Assembly: GCF_900113005.1 (NCBI RefSeq) | Contig: NZ_FONW01000001.1 | Span: forward strand, 434,001 to 498,000 | Length of the DNA stretch: 64,000 bases | Direction of reading: 5' to 3' | Source of the DNA: Sunxiuqinia elliptica | Lineage (GTDB): Bacteria > Bacteroidota > Bacteroidia > Bacteroidales > Prolixibacteraceae | Part shown: positions 55,051-63,641 of the stretch, in pieces | How positions within the stretch are numbered: position 1 is the stretch's first letter | Layout: each line of letters begins with the position of its first letter | Notes under the pieces: generated by a model | What the model was told of the DNA's origin: nothing | Seen by the model: only the letters and a program-made list of their open reading frames with translations | Databases searched by the model: none | Position numbers and translations under genes: made by a program

Positions 55051-55051
55051 C
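54857..55051 (-). pseudogene. 3' fragment of the large lipoprotein gene
   Basis: The minus strand encodes 64 residues beginning MFVEWVSDGGGHWEH and ending RVNFTTTTTEE, identical to the C-terminus of the 590-residue protein encoded at 55345-57117. The fragment lacks the signal peptide and everything else and starts inside a REP-like palindrome. It is a duplication remnant and not expected to make a functional product. Confidence 0.88.
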
Positions 55052-55052
55052 T

Positions 55053-55080
55053 GCTGCCGTGCGATTCCATCGTGTGGTAT
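55053..55080. repeat. REP-like palindrome, copy C
   Basis: GCTGCCGTGCGATTCCATCG then TGTGGTAT: same hairpin as at 54686, with two C-to-T changes that turn C-G pairs into T-G pairs and so keep the stem. It sits exactly at the edge of the duplicated segment. Confidence 0.65.
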
Positions 55081-55254
55081 CTTAGGAAAACAAATCGGGA
55101 AAACTGCTCGGCACATGCTTGCTTTAGCCCCGTTGGGGCAAAGGGAAGGGCAGAGGGCATGGGGCAAAGAGCAGAGTGTGTAGACGAAAATGGGATGGGA
55201 GATTGCATCACTTCGTTCGCAATGATGCTCAACCTAAAAACACTTTTTTTAACC

Positions 55255-55538
55255 GCCGGAAACCTGAGAATGGAAATTAAAAATCCCTAGGGCGCAGTGC
55301 CCCAGGGATTCTTGAATTTGTTGTCGATCAGGTCTTCTAACCGCCTATTCTTCGGTTGTGGTGGTGGTGAAATTAACGCGGCCGATTTCTTTTAGCTTGC
55401 CGTTTTTCACATAGCAATAGGGGTGATGGGTGCCAGCTTCCGTCGGAATCCATTTGTTCTTGGCAACTCCCAGTGCCGTCATGGTGATGGGGTGCTCCCA
55501 GTGGCCTCCGCCATCCGAAACCCATTCGACAAACATCA
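55255..55538. repeat. Duplicated segment, copy 2 (in the intact gene)
   Basis: Counterpart of 54768-55050. It covers the terminator and the last 64 codons of the intact lipoprotein gene. The 170 bp between the copies hold the REP-like palindrome and a further small hairpin, ATTGC..GCAAT, near 55203-55221. Confidence 0.9.
55277..55310 (-). terminator. Intrinsic terminator of the 590-residue lipoprotein gene
   Basis: On the minus strand AATCCCTGGGGC pairs with GCCCTAGGGATT around ACTGC, followed by a T-run. It lies 35 bp after the stop codon. Confidence 0.85.
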
Positions 55539-57117
55539 TGGGAGCGGGGAGGGTCCAGCTGTCTTTTACTTCTACCTCTACCTCCTTGGCTTGCCCAACA
55601 ATGGTGTTGCCAAAGTCAGTTCCGGTTTTATCGGACAGCGATTTTGGGGTATGCCAAATTGGGATGCTCGGCAGCAACGGAAGGGTCGGAATATCGAGAT
55701 GTTTGTTTAGCACGCCAAACGCATCGAGCCAAACGCCACCGCCAGCGCCTATCTTGGTGGACAGCTTCCCGCCCCAGCCAATGTAGGCTTGTGGATCTTT
55801 GGAGTCTTTCAGGCTCAGGCTTACGCCACCGCCCACATTAAAATCAAATTCAGTGCCAATAGCCAGGTTAATCTCGGGGCCAGCCCCGCGGTAAATGCTA
55901 AAGCCCATGGTTGGCTTGAGGGTGTACACTTGTTTTAGCGAAGCCATCGCTTCTAGTTTTAACGGATGAACGTGTTGCTCAACCACATGCCCTTGCTGGT
56001 AGTCGTGGCGGGAGCTCCAGTGGGGAATCAGGTACTCTTCGTAAATTGTTCCGCCAACCATTACCCTGGGGATGTTGTACTTAACGGTATAACCGGTGCC
56101 CACTTTGGCTTTGCCTTCAACCGAAATATCCACACCCAGATCCAAGGCAAACTCAACGCCGATGAGCACCGGAATTGTCCCAACCGGGAATTCAAATTGT
56201 AAGGTGATTGGAAGCAATAAAGGGTCGGTTTCATGAACCAACGGAAGCTTACCATCAATTACGGCAGCTACATCAAACCAAGCTTCAATGTCCATGTCTT
56301 CAGCAATAAAATCCAATTTGGCGCCAACATAATAGGGTGGCTTGATCTTCGAGCCCCAAGGGGTGTGGTGGTATTTCTTTTCGGTTGATACCTTGGCTTT
56401 CAGGTCGGAGTACCACGAAAAACCAAAATCTTCTAAAACGAGCTCAACCGGGCCAACAGCGAGAATGGTTTTGTTGGTGTTGAATTGGTGCTCAAAGCCT
56501 ACTTTGTTGCTGCTTCTGGCCGACTTGGTAGTTAGCAGGGGAATGTTCTTTTCGACTGAGAAAATGACCTGTTCTGTATCGCCTACAATCATGCGTATTT
56601 CGCAGGGATGGATGCCTTGGTCGTCATCGGTAAGTGCCTTGGAAAGGGCATTACCTTTTAAGTTGCCCATGCTGCCCGATTTCAATTGCTGGTTGCTAAA
56701 ATCGGGGCTGAAATCAAGCGAAAGCTTGGCATTATCGAATACATCCAGAAGGTTACCATCTTCGGTTTGCAAAATGTATTCGCCATTGGATTGTTCAACA
56801 TGGCTAATCCGGCGAAGCAACACATCCTGCTCGCGGTCGATATGCAATACCAGACCGGTGTCGAGTTCTACCTCGAGGGTGCTGGCATCAACTTTTAAAA
56901 CTTGAGAAGCCTCGTCGTACCAAATGCCGGCTTGACCTCCAGAGTGGGTGAGTTCTCGGTCATCTAAAATGACCAGGTCGTTGTTAATTTTCAGGCGCTC
57001 GCCTTTGTCGTAAAAAGGTTCGGGGTCTTCGTAAATAATTTCTTCTTTGCAGGAGACCGAAAGAATGGTCAGCAAAAGCAACAGGATGGCTAAAGGTGAT
57101 TGGGTGTATTTTTTCAT
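55345..57117 (-). CDS. Large hypothetical lipoprotein
   Basis: 590 residues. Lipobox cysteine in LTILSVSCKEE. I do not recognise a family. The mature protein is beta-rich with many alternating strands (VEVELDTGLVLHIDREQDVL, IKPPYYVGAKLDFIAEDMDI, EFDFNVGGGVSLSLKDSKDP), a Gly-rich stretch KLSTKIGAGGGVWLDAF, and a C-terminal domain with W and H residues (VEWVSDGGGHWEHPITMTAL). It could be an extracellular binding or adhesion protein. The 124-residue lipoprotein gene lies 27 bp upstream on the same strand, so the pair is likely one operon. Its 3' end is duplicated downstream. Confidence 0.8.
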   Translation of the reverse strand: MKKYTQSPLAILLLLLTILSVSCKEEIIYEDPEPFYDKGERLKINNDLVILDDRELTHSGGQAGIWYDEASQVLKVDASTLEVELDTGLVLHIDREQDVLLRRISHVEQSNGEYILQTEDGNLLDVFDNAKLSLDFSPDFSNQQLKSGSMGNLKGNALSKALTDDDQGIHPCEIRMIVGDTEQVIFSVEKNIPLLTTKSARSSNKVGFEHQFNTNKTILAVGPVELVLEDFGFSWYSDLKAKVSTEKKYHHTPWGSKIKPPYYVGAKLDFIAEDMDIEAWFDVAAVIDGKLPLVHETDPLLLPITLQFEFPVGTIPVLIGVEFALDLGVDISVEGKAKVGTGYTVKYNIPRVMVGGTIYEEYLIPHWSSRHDYQQGHVVEQHVHPLKLEAMASLKQVYTLKPTMGFSIYRGAGPEINLAIGTEFDFNVGGGVSLSLKDSKDPQAYIGWGGKLSTKIGAGGGVWLDAFGVLNKHLDIPTLPLLPSIPIWHTPKSLSDKTGTDFGNTIVGQAKEVEVEVKDSWTLPAPMMFVEWVSDGGGHWEHPITMTALGVAKNKWIPTEAGTHHPYCYVKNGKLKEIGRVNFTTTTTEE

Positions 57118-57144
57118 CTTGGGCTTGTTTTAAGTAAGGAAAGT

Positions 57145-57519
57145 CTAAAGGTTGGTGTTTGCAATTTTAACCAGAACTTGCGATTTCTGGCCGATTTTCA
57201 GGGGTTCAGCGGTGGCGGCAATGTCTGCCAGGTTGTTCAGCTCGTCTTGCTCAACAAAAAAGTAGTACCGCTGCTCTTCCAGCTCTTCAAAAAGGGCTTG
57301 GCCTTTGGAGTCGGTTTGAAGCGATTGAACGACATTGGAGTGGGTTTCCCAATCGTCCTGAGTAGTGTAGAGCGAGATGGTGGCTCCCTCGACAAAAACC
57401 AGATTGTCTTTGACGATGGTAAACTCCAGCTGTGGGGCCGATTCAACATATTCGGTTTCTTTACAGCCGAATTGAAGAGCGACCAATGCGAGTAATAGGG
57501 TAATTCCTAGTTTTTTCAT
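57145..57519 (-). CDS. Small hypothetical lipoprotein
   Basis: 124 residues. Lipobox cysteine in LVALQFGCKETEY. The mature part looks like one beta-sandwich: FVEGATISLYTTQDDWETHS, LQTDSKGQALFEELEEQRYY, VEQDELNN, ending KSQVLVKIANTNL, a pattern seen in carboxypeptidase-regulatory/Ig-like folds. No closer family recognised. It is the first gene of the two-gene lipoprotein operon and diverges from a Crp/Fnr gene across 242 bp. Confidence 0.75.
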   Translation of the reverse strand: MKKLGITLLLALVALQFGCKETEYVESAPQLEFTIVKDNLVFVEGATISLYTTQDDWETHSNVVQSLQTDSKGQALFEELEEQRYYFFVEQDELNNLADIAATAEPLKIGQKSQVLVKIANTNL

Positions 57520-57710
57520 GGATACTTCTGTTTGGTTTTGTGGTGAAGATACGGCAAGTGGTTTTTGTGCGATTTACCATATGGTAAAAAATGAGGATTC
57601 AAGCCAGTTTCCTGCTTTGGGAGACCGCAACTTGATACCTTTTTATCAGCCAGAGGGCTTTTTATTGACAAAAAATTGCTTGGGATAAAGAAATCTAAAG
57701 CCAGAAAAAG

Positions 57711-57718
57711 TAAATTTG
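57711..57718 (+). promoter_or_regulatory. Bacteroidota -7 element upstream of a Crp/Fnr gene
   Basis: TAAATTTG fits TAnnTTTG and lies 43 bp before the ATG at 57762. No TTTG was found at the normal -33 distance. The rest of the 57520-57761 gap shows nothing else. Confidence 0.4.
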
Positions 57719-57761
57719 TTTAGGAATATCTCCATCGAAGAGAGAAACGCTAACCGATAGA

Positions 57762-58445
57762 ATGATTATGGAGCCACTTAGCCAAGAACACTGTTCCTTT
57801 TACTGTGACCAACTTCACTCGTTTATCAATGCAACCAGCCCAATTTCCGATGAATCATGGGAGCGACTCTGCGCAATCATGAAGTTTTGGCGGGTGGAGA
57901 AGGGGGAACCCCTGCTGGATTATATGGGCGTTGAAACGGCGGTTCGGTTTTTGGGAAAAGGAATTGTTAAGTGTGAAGATTACTACAATGAAAAGTCGTT
58001 TGTGTATGATTTCCGGGTGGCCCCCATTGTGCTGTCCGAAACGGTTTCGTTCCTGAACAATACCCGTTCTCATATTTCGCTGGAAACACTCACCGAGTGC
58101 GAAATGATTGAATTGCCCCGCGCACCTTTTCTCGACTTGATGTTTAAGCATATCGATCTGGCCCGCTTTTGTATGATTGGCGTGGTCAACTACCTGGGGA
58201 TGATGCATCATCGGTTTGCTTTGATGCGTGCTTTGGATGCCGAACAACGCTACAAGCACTTTCTCCGCGAGTTTCCGGGGGTGGTGCTCAAAGCCAAGCT
58301 CGAAGATATTGCCTCCTACATTGGGGTGACCCAGCAAAGCCTGAGCCGGATTCGAAAGAATGTGACCTGGGAAACGAATGAAAAGGAGTTGGAAGCCTTG
58401 AGCAATGAGCTGGAAGTGGTACACGGGAAAGGCATTGAGATGTAA
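57762..58445 (+). CDS. Crp/Fnr family transcriptional regulator
   Basis: 227 residues; ATG 57762 or 57768 are both possible starts. A cyclic-nucleotide-type sensor domain (FWRVEKGEPLLDYMGVETAV, about residues 38-125) is followed by a helix and a winged HTH, KLEDIASYIGVTQQSLSRIR, near 180-200. This is the divergent Bacteroidota subgroup in which the ligand pocket is poorly kept; the effector is unknown. It diverges from the lipoprotein operon and could control it. Confidence 0.88.
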   Translation: MIMEPLSQEHCSFYCDQLHSFINATSPISDESWERLCAIMKFWRVEKGEPLLDYMGVETAVRFLGKGIVKCEDYYNEKSFVYDFRVAPIVLSETVSFLNNTRSHISLETLTECEMIELPRAPFLDLMFKHIDLARFCMIGVVNYLGMMHHRFALMRALDAEQRYKHFLREFPGVVLKAKLEDIASYIGVTQQSLSRIRKNVTWETNEKELEALSNELEVVHGKGIEM

Positions 58446-58505
58446 GTGCTTTGATTCGGAAGGAGGCCTTGCTCATGGTGAACAAAGGAATCGTCCCAAA
58501 GTGGC

Positions 58506-58538
58506 TTTGGGTTTCAGACGTTAAAATTGCTACCTTTC
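58506..58538 (+). promoter_or_regulatory. Bacteroidota promoter of the 123-residue ORF
   Basis: TTTG at 58506-58509, then 21 bp, then TACCTTTC at 58531-58538 (seven of eight with TAnnTTTG taken as six fixed bases, one mismatch at the last base). Spacing fits the -33/-7 promoter of Bacteroidota, giving a leader of about 15 nt before the ATG at 58560. Confidence 0.5.
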
Positions 58539-58559
58539 ATCGCTCAAAAAAACGAAACA

Positions 58560-58931
58560 ATGAACTTACCCAATATTACCCATACCAATGTCGATGTTTT
58601 TCTGAATCGGGAAGATATCATCCTGGAAACCATCGCTCAAATCATGAAAGACTTTGGCTTGTTTGGGGTGGAAATTCATTTTTCGGGACACATTGATGAG
58701 GCCTATCATGAGTTGCACCAGCAGCTGATTGAGCAGATCGATACCTTACTGATCAACAATTCGGACCTGCTGATGTCAATCCTGTACCAGGTGGATATCT
58801 CAGATCGCGATATTGCGCGTACACAGGCCGATTTTCCGCGTTACAACCAAGTGGAGGTGATTGCCCACCAGATTATCTTTCGCGACCTGAAAAAGGTCTT
58901 ATTTCGCCGTTATTTTAGTGGTAAACGCTAA
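58560..58931 (+). CDS. Hypothetical cytoplasmic protein
   Basis: 123 residues from ATG 58560 (MNLPNITHTNVDVFLNRED); the ORF is open 11 codons further upstream, but the promoter at 58506-58538 supports the inner start. No signal peptide or membrane segment. It is helical with IAQIMKDFGLFGVEIHFSGH, LHQQLIEQIDTLLINN and VIAHQIIFRDLKKVLFRRYF. Not recognised. Confidence 0.7.
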   Translation: MNLPNITHTNVDVFLNREDIILETIAQIMKDFGLFGVEIHFSGHIDEAYHELHQQLIEQIDTLLINNSDLLMSILYQVDISDRDIARTQADFPRYNQVEVIAHQIIFRDLKKVLFRRYFSGKR

Positions 58932-59286
58932 GGTTCTTGTCGCTGGCTTCATTTACTTCAATACATAAAAAATGATTCTCAAGAATCGCCAATGGAGGTG
59001 ATTGTTTAACGAAGTCAGAGGATGTAGCACTAGATCGGCCTATTTTTATCAAGACTGGAATCAAAGTGAAAGCTTAGTGCAAACGAGAAGTTCCGACAAA
59101 GGAGGAAATCACTCGTTGAACTTAGCTTTTAGAAAGATGAAGATAAAAATCAGCCTTGAACTTTCTGTTTACTCTTTGTTTCAAGACAGCAGCGTAAGAT
59201 CCGTCTGATAAGACTTTACAGATTTAGAATCTGTTGAACAACCAATAAAGAATGCCATTAATCCTCAGTCAATGAAGTGATTTTTA
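58932..59286. other. Intergenic region without recognisable features
   Basis: 355 bp between the 123-residue ORF and the phosphate transporter terminator. A 68-codon open frame at 59002-59208 has no clear start signal, no family resemblance and low-complexity composition, and I do not accept it as a gene. No RNA gene or transposon end was seen. Confidence 0.5.
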
Positions 59287-59318
59287 TAAAAAAGCCGGGC
59301 AAAATCAATTACCCGGCT
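59287..59318 (-). terminator. Intrinsic terminator of the phosphate transporter gene
   Basis: On the minus strand AGCCGGG (59318-59312) pairs with CCCGGCT (59299-59293), followed by five T. It lies 23 bp after the stop at 59342. Confidence 0.9.
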
Positions 59319-59341
59319 CTGGAAATAATAAACGTACAAGC

Positions 59342-61582
59342 TTATTTTGTACTCATTCCTACGAAATCTCTTTGTGACTTAACCAAATTGATTGAATGTA
59401 GGACGAGGTTTTTAGTCTCTTTAATCACGTTGAAAAACAACAGTGAATTACGGGTACTCACGTCTTTGGCTTTAATCCGCTTGATTTGTTTTTTCTCCAA
59501 CTGAGTTAGCTTATCAGTCAGCGACTCTTTAAGGGCAAGCACCTCATCAAATTTCTCGAAGCGGTCATCCTTAACCATGTGCAAGATCAGGTTGAAGAAC
59601 TCATCAACTTGAGCAATCAGCTCAGTCATTTCTTCCAACTGGATTTCAACGAATGGCTTGTGGTTGTTTTCCAAGTGCTTGTGAAGAGGCTCTACCAAGA
59701 AGCGCAGCGAGTGAGAAATCTCACGTTGGTAGTCCACAATCTGAACATAGCAGTGTCCACTTTCCATCGACTCTTGCTGCAGGGTTTGGATGGTAGTGAA
59801 TACTTTGTCCTTGGCTTTCTTAACCTTCTTCTGGAATTTCTTATTCAAGCCCAATGATTCTTTCAGGTGTGAACGATCTTCCTTGATGAAGCTATCGATA
59901 CTTACCGAATAAATCTGGTTGGCATTCATGATGGTGTTTAGCACTTGCTTTTTGGTTTTCTCCATAATTTGGTCTGAAACCTCCAGCTCTTCTTCCTCTT
60001 CTTCTTTTTCTTTCGCTTTTTTCTTGAAGACAAAGTAGGTGCGGCCAACCATGAAGATGGCTACCAGTACAAAGATGAAGATCATGAAATTACCGCTGAT
60101 GGAAATAATCCAGGCGATGAAAGCGGCTACGGAGAACGCAACCAAGGCTGTCATAAACCAACCTCCAATAACGGTAAACACACCGGAGATTCGGTAAACA
60201 GCACTTTCACGATCCCAGGCGCGGTCGGCCAACGAGGTACCCATCGCAACCATGAACGTTACGTAGGTGGTTGAAAGTGGCAACTTCAAGGAAGTACCAA
60301 TTGAAATCAGGATACTGGCAACAACCAGGTTTACGGAGGCTCTTATTTTATCGAAAGCAGGCTTATCTTTATCCTTGTATTTGTTCAGCTCCTCGGTGTT
60401 TGGTTCAAAACGGCTGTCAAAAGCACGAATAAAACCAGCGGGTACGATTTTCCGAAATCCTTTATTGATGGATATCGTTGTGCGAACCATGGTACGCGAG
60501 AAAGCCGATGACCCAAAGCGTTCGTCTCCCTCACTCTGGCGAGACAAATCGACAGTTGTTGCAACAACCGAACGGGCTTTTCTAGAGGTGATCAGGGTAA
60601 TGATCATGATGAAACCAGCCACAACTAACATGTAGGTTGGTGTTGGCACTTTGCCACTCAACATGCCCATTTCAAAGCTGTCGGGCGAAACGGCTCCTCC
60701 AGCCATCCAGGCTTTAAACGATGAAAAACCGGCCAATGGAACTCCAATAAAGTTCACCAGGTCGTTTCCTGCAAAGGCCATGGCTAAACCAAAGGTTCCG
60801 ACCAAAACAATTACCTTCGGAATGTCTATTTTGAAGATTAAGTACAGCAACTGCAAAATAACGGTCCACCCCACAAAACTAACCAGAAGAATGTTCAGGA
60901 TGTTGTTTTTAAGGAAGTTTACAGTTTCTGCCGACATGAAAGAAGCTCCTTTGGCTCCTTTAATGATCATGAAATAGGTCATTCCTGCAATAGCCAGTCC
61001 ACCAAAGGCAGAGCCAAAATATTTCAGGGTTTTGTGTGTTTTAAACGAAAAAATAAGCCGGGCAATATATTGTACCACGGCTCCAACAATAAAGGCAATA
61101 AATACCGAAAGCAAAATACCTGTAATAATCGCCAGGGCTTTTTCGGAATTTATGTACTTGTGCAATTCAGAGATAGACTGACCTGCCTGGTTTATTTTAA
61201 CAACCGAAACGGCTACGGCAGCTCCGAGCAACTCGAAAACGATCGAAACCGTTGTTGAGGTCGGTAAGCCGAGCGTGTTGAATAAATCGAGCAGAATCAC
61301 ATCGGTAATCATTACAGCCATAAAAATGACCATAATCTCCGCGAAGAAGAACATATCTGGGTGGAAAATACCTTTTCGGGCAACTTCCATCATGCCACTC
61401 GAGAAGGTGGCTCCAACAAGAACTCCAATACTGGCGACTCCAAAGATGACCCACTTGGGCGCTGCTTTCGATCCAATTGCAGAGTTGAGAAAATTTACGG
61501 CATCATTACTCACTCCAACAACCAAGTCAGAAATTGCCAGTGCGAAGAGAACGATAACAAGGATTAGATAAAATTGTTCCAT
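59342..61582 (-). CDS. PiT family inorganic phosphate transporter with cytoplasmic C-terminal helical domain
   Basis: 746 residues. The N-terminal 520 or so form the PiT (PF01384) fold with about 12 membrane segments and its duplicated signature: GVSNDAVNFLNSAIGSKAAP near residue 25 and the second copy GNDLVNFIGVPLAGF near 280, plus STTVSIVFELLGAA and LPLSTTYVTFMVAMGTSLA. Residues about 545-746 are a charged helical region (KAKEKEEEEEELEVSDQIME, LRFLVEPLHKHLENNHKPF) that looks PhoU-like (DUF47 type). It imports phosphate with H+ or Na+. The gene diverges from the PhoR/PhoB pair across 155 bp, so phosphate-dependent control is likely. Confidence 0.93.
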   Translation of the reverse strand: MEQFYLILVIVLFALAISDLVVGVSNDAVNFLNSAIGSKAAPKWVIFGVASIGVLVGATFSSGMMEVARKGIFHPDMFFFAEIMVIFMAVMITDVILLDLFNTLGLPTSTTVSIVFELLGAAVAVSVVKINQAGQSISELHKYINSEKALAIITGILLSVFIAFIVGAVVQYIARLIFSFKTHKTLKYFGSAFGGLAIAGMTYFMIIKGAKGASFMSAETVNFLKNNILNILLVSFVGWTVILQLLYLIFKIDIPKVIVLVGTFGLAMAFAGNDLVNFIGVPLAGFSSFKAWMAGGAVSPDSFEMGMLSGKVPTPTYMLVVAGFIMIITLITSRKARSVVATTVDLSRQSEGDERFGSSAFSRTMVRTTISINKGFRKIVPAGFIRAFDSRFEPNTEELNKYKDKDKPAFDKIRASVNLVVASILISIGTSLKLPLSTTYVTFMVAMGTSLADRAWDRESAVYRISGVFTVIGGWFMTALVAFSVAAFIAWIISISGNFMIFIFVLVAIFMVGRTYFVFKKKAKEKEEEEEELEVSDQIMEKTKKQVLNTIMNANQIYSVSIDSFIKEDRSHLKESLGLNKKFQKKVKKAKDKVFTTIQTLQQESMESGHCYVQIVDYQREISHSLRFLVEPLHKHLENNHKPFVEIQLEEMTELIAQVDEFFNLILHMVKDDRFEKFDEVLALKESLTDKLTQLEKKQIKRIKAKDVSTRNSLLFFNVIKETKNLVLHSINLVKSQRDFVGMSTK

Positions 61583-61609
61583 TTTTTGGGTATAAAGATT
61601 GACGGGGGC

Positions 61610-61617
61610 AAAAATAA
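61610..61617 (-). promoter_or_regulatory. Bacteroidota -7 element upstream of the phosphate transporter
   Basis: The minus strand reads TATTTTTG, a full TAnnTTTG match, 28 bp before the start codon at 61582. The -33 element is not evident; an activator such as the neighbouring PhoB-like regulator could substitute for it. Confidence 0.4.
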
Positions 61618-61737
61618 TTTTAATGATTTATCTAGAAGTGTATTTGTGTTAATAAAATGTTAACGAACCGTCAAATTACTATTAATGAGTAAACAAGCAA
61701 ATTTTTGTTTTAAATTAGCCGCTAAACTAAAGCGTGT

Positions 61738-62772
61738 ATGAAGACTTATTCTCCCCGAAAGTTAGCACTTTATTTGTCGCTAACACTCACTTTTTTTGCT
61801 GCATTATTGGTAATAGTGCTTTCATTCATAAGTTTTTCTGGTTGGCTTTATCTCTTACTGAGCTTACTGTATTTTGGTTTCACTTACCTGGCAATTGCTT
61901 TCATTATGCGCCGGTATGTTGATTACAAAGTAGAGCCGATTTATAAAATAATTCGGAAAATGCCGGTTCAGGGAAAAGAAATCAAACGTCGAGAAGATTC
62001 ATCGGATTTAATTTCATCGGCACGTATGGAAGTAGAAGAGTGGGCCAAAAACCAAACCAAAGAAATCACCCGTTTGAAAGATTTGGAACGTTATCGAAAA
62101 GAGTTTGTGGGGAACGTTTCACACGAGTTGAAAACGCCGATCTTTAATATCCAAGGGTATATTCTTACACTTTTGGAAGGCGGAATTGATGACCCGAAAG
62201 TGAATAAGCTGTACCTGAAGCGGACCGAGAAAAGCATCGACCGCATGATTTCTATTGTGGAAGATTTGGAATCAATCACCAAGCTGGAGTCGGGCGAGTT
62301 GAAGTTGAAGTATGAAAGTTTCGACTTGGTTCGTTTGGTGGATGATGTGATTGAGATGGAACAGATGATGGCCTCTGAACGGAAAATTCAGCTGCAATTT
62401 AATCGTCCGGAAAAGCCAGTGAAAGTGTTGGCCGATAAAAAACGGATTATGGAGGTGATGACCAACTTGGTGGTGAACGGCATTAAGTATGGTAAACGCA
62501 AAGGATTCGTGAAAATCTCGTTCTATGACTTAAAAGATAACCTGATGGTCGAGGTCGCTGACAACGGATTGGGAATCGATAGCAAACATTTGGCACGGAT
62601 TTTTGAACGTTTCTACCGGGCAGATAAATCCCGCTCGAGAGAGCAGGGGGGAACTGGCTTGGGCTTATCCATTGTAAAACACATCATTGAGGCTCATGAG
62701 CAAACAATCAATGTGAAATCGGCCGTTGACGAAGGAACAACTTTTACCTTCACCCTTGAAAAAGCAAAATGA
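61738..62772 (+). CDS. Sensor histidine kinase, PhoR-like
   Basis: 344 residues. Two membrane segments lie in the first 60 residues (LALYLSLTLTFFAALLVIVL, LYLLLSLLYFGFTYLAIAF) with almost no periplasmic loop, so it may sense through a partner. The HisKA phospho-acceptor is His129 in GNVSHELKTPIFNIQGYI. The ATPase domain has N box VMTNLVVNGIKYG, G1 VADNGLGID, F box FERFYRADKS and G2 GTGLGLSIVKHI. It lies 95 bp before the response regulator gene and diverges from the PiT transporter, which suits a phosphate-sensing PhoR. The function call is by context. Confidence 0.92.
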   Translation: MKTYSPRKLALYLSLTLTFFAALLVIVLSFISFSGWLYLLLSLLYFGFTYLAIAFIMRRYVDYKVEPIYKIIRKMPVQGKEIKRREDSSDLISSARMEVEEWAKNQTKEITRLKDLERYRKEFVGNVSHELKTPIFNIQGYILTLLEGGIDDPKVNKLYLKRTEKSIDRMISIVEDLESITKLESGELKLKYESFDLVRLVDDVIEMEQMMASERKIQLQFNRPEKPVKVLADKKRIMEVMTNLVVNGIKYGKRKGFVKISFYDLKDNLMVEVADNGLGIDSKHLARIFERFYRADKSRSREQGGTGLGLSIVKHIIEAHEQTINVKSAVDEGTTFTFTLEKAK

Positions 62773-62867
62773 AAGTCGTAATTTTCGTAGATTTTCAAGC
62801 TTAAAAAATATTTAACATTCTATTTACGCAGTAGTTCTACATTAGCAGCGGTTAACAATACCAAACT

Positions 62868-63569
62868 ATGAGTGATACAAAGTATAAAATTTTATTGGTC
62901 GACGACGAGGTCGATATTTTGGAATTCATCAGTTATAACCTGGAGAAAGAAGGCTACAAGGTTTATACCGCCCAAAATGGGTTGGAAGCCATAAAGCTCG
63001 CCGAGAAGAAAACTCCGGACTTAATTATTTTGGACGTGATGATGCCTGAAATGGACGGAATCGCAGCTTGCGAAGAAATTCGTAAGATCCCGACACTTCC
63101 CAATGTGGTTATCGCCTTTTTAACAGCGCGTGGTGAAGATTATTCGCAGATTGCTGGTTTTGAGGCAGGTGCCGATGATTACATCACCAAGCCTATTCGC
63201 CCAAAGGTATTGGTTAGCCGGGTGAAAGCCCTGTTAAAACGTACGGGAGGAGGCGTTGCTACCGAGCAAACCGTTGAAAACTCAAGTATCATTACGATCG
63301 GCAACCTGGTGATTGACAAGGAGCGATACCTGATTAATACGAATGGGCAGGAGATGATTCTTCCACGTAAGGAGTTTGAATTGTTGTCTTTATTGGTTTC
63401 CAAGCCCGGCAAGGTGTTTACCCGCGAAGAAATTTATTATTCGGTATGGGGTGACAACGTGGTTGTTGGCGATCGGACGATTGATGTACACATTCGGAAA
63501 CTTCGTGAAAAGATCGGAAACGAGCATATTAAAACACTAAAAGGCATTGGATACAAGTTTGTAGAGTAA
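62868..63569 (+). CDS. Response regulator, OmpR/PhoB family
   Basis: 233 residues. Receiver domain 1-120 with LLVDDEVDILEF, phospho-acceptor Asp56 in LIILDVMMPEMDG, FLTARGE and YITKPIRP. The winged-helix DNA-binding domain covers about 135-233 (ILPRKEFELLSLLVSKPGKV, REEIYYSVWGDNVVVGDRTI, DVHIRKLREKIG, KTLKGIGYKF). It pairs with the kinase encoded upstream and probably controls the divergent phosphate transporter. Confidence 0.94.
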   Translation: MSDTKYKILLVDDEVDILEFISYNLEKEGYKVYTAQNGLEAIKLAEKKTPDLIILDVMMPEMDGIAACEEIRKIPTLPNVVIAFLTARGEDYSQIAGFEAGADDYITKPIRPKVLVSRVKALLKRTGGGVATEQTVENSSIITIGNLVIDKERYLINTNGQEMILPRKEFELLSLLVSKPGKVFTREEIYYSVWGDNVVVGDRTIDVHIRKLREKIGNEHIKTLKGIGYKFVE

Positions 63570-63577
63570 GCCTGATT

Positions 63578-63605
63578 AATCCCTTTCTAACAAGGGATTT
63601 TTTAT
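63578..63605 (+). terminator. Intrinsic terminator after the response regulator gene
   Basis: AATCCCTT (63578-63585) pairs with AAGGGATT (63592-63599), followed by six or more T. It lies 8 bp past the stop. Confidence 0.85.
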
Positions 63606-63614
63606 TTCTTTCCT

Positions 63615-63622
63615 TACCTTTG
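63615..63622 (+). promoter_or_regulatory. Bacteroidota -7 element upstream of the SPOR lipoprotein
   Basis: TACCTTTG is a full TAnnTTTG match lying 19 bp before the ATG at 63642 and directly after the terminator, so the next gene is its own unit. Confidence 0.45.
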
Positions 63623-63641
63623 TTTAAAAGCACAAAAGGAA

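Noticed and set aside
59002-59208. 68-codon open frame downstream of the 123-residue ORF
   Set aside because: No convincing start, no resemblance to a family, composition like non-coding sequence.
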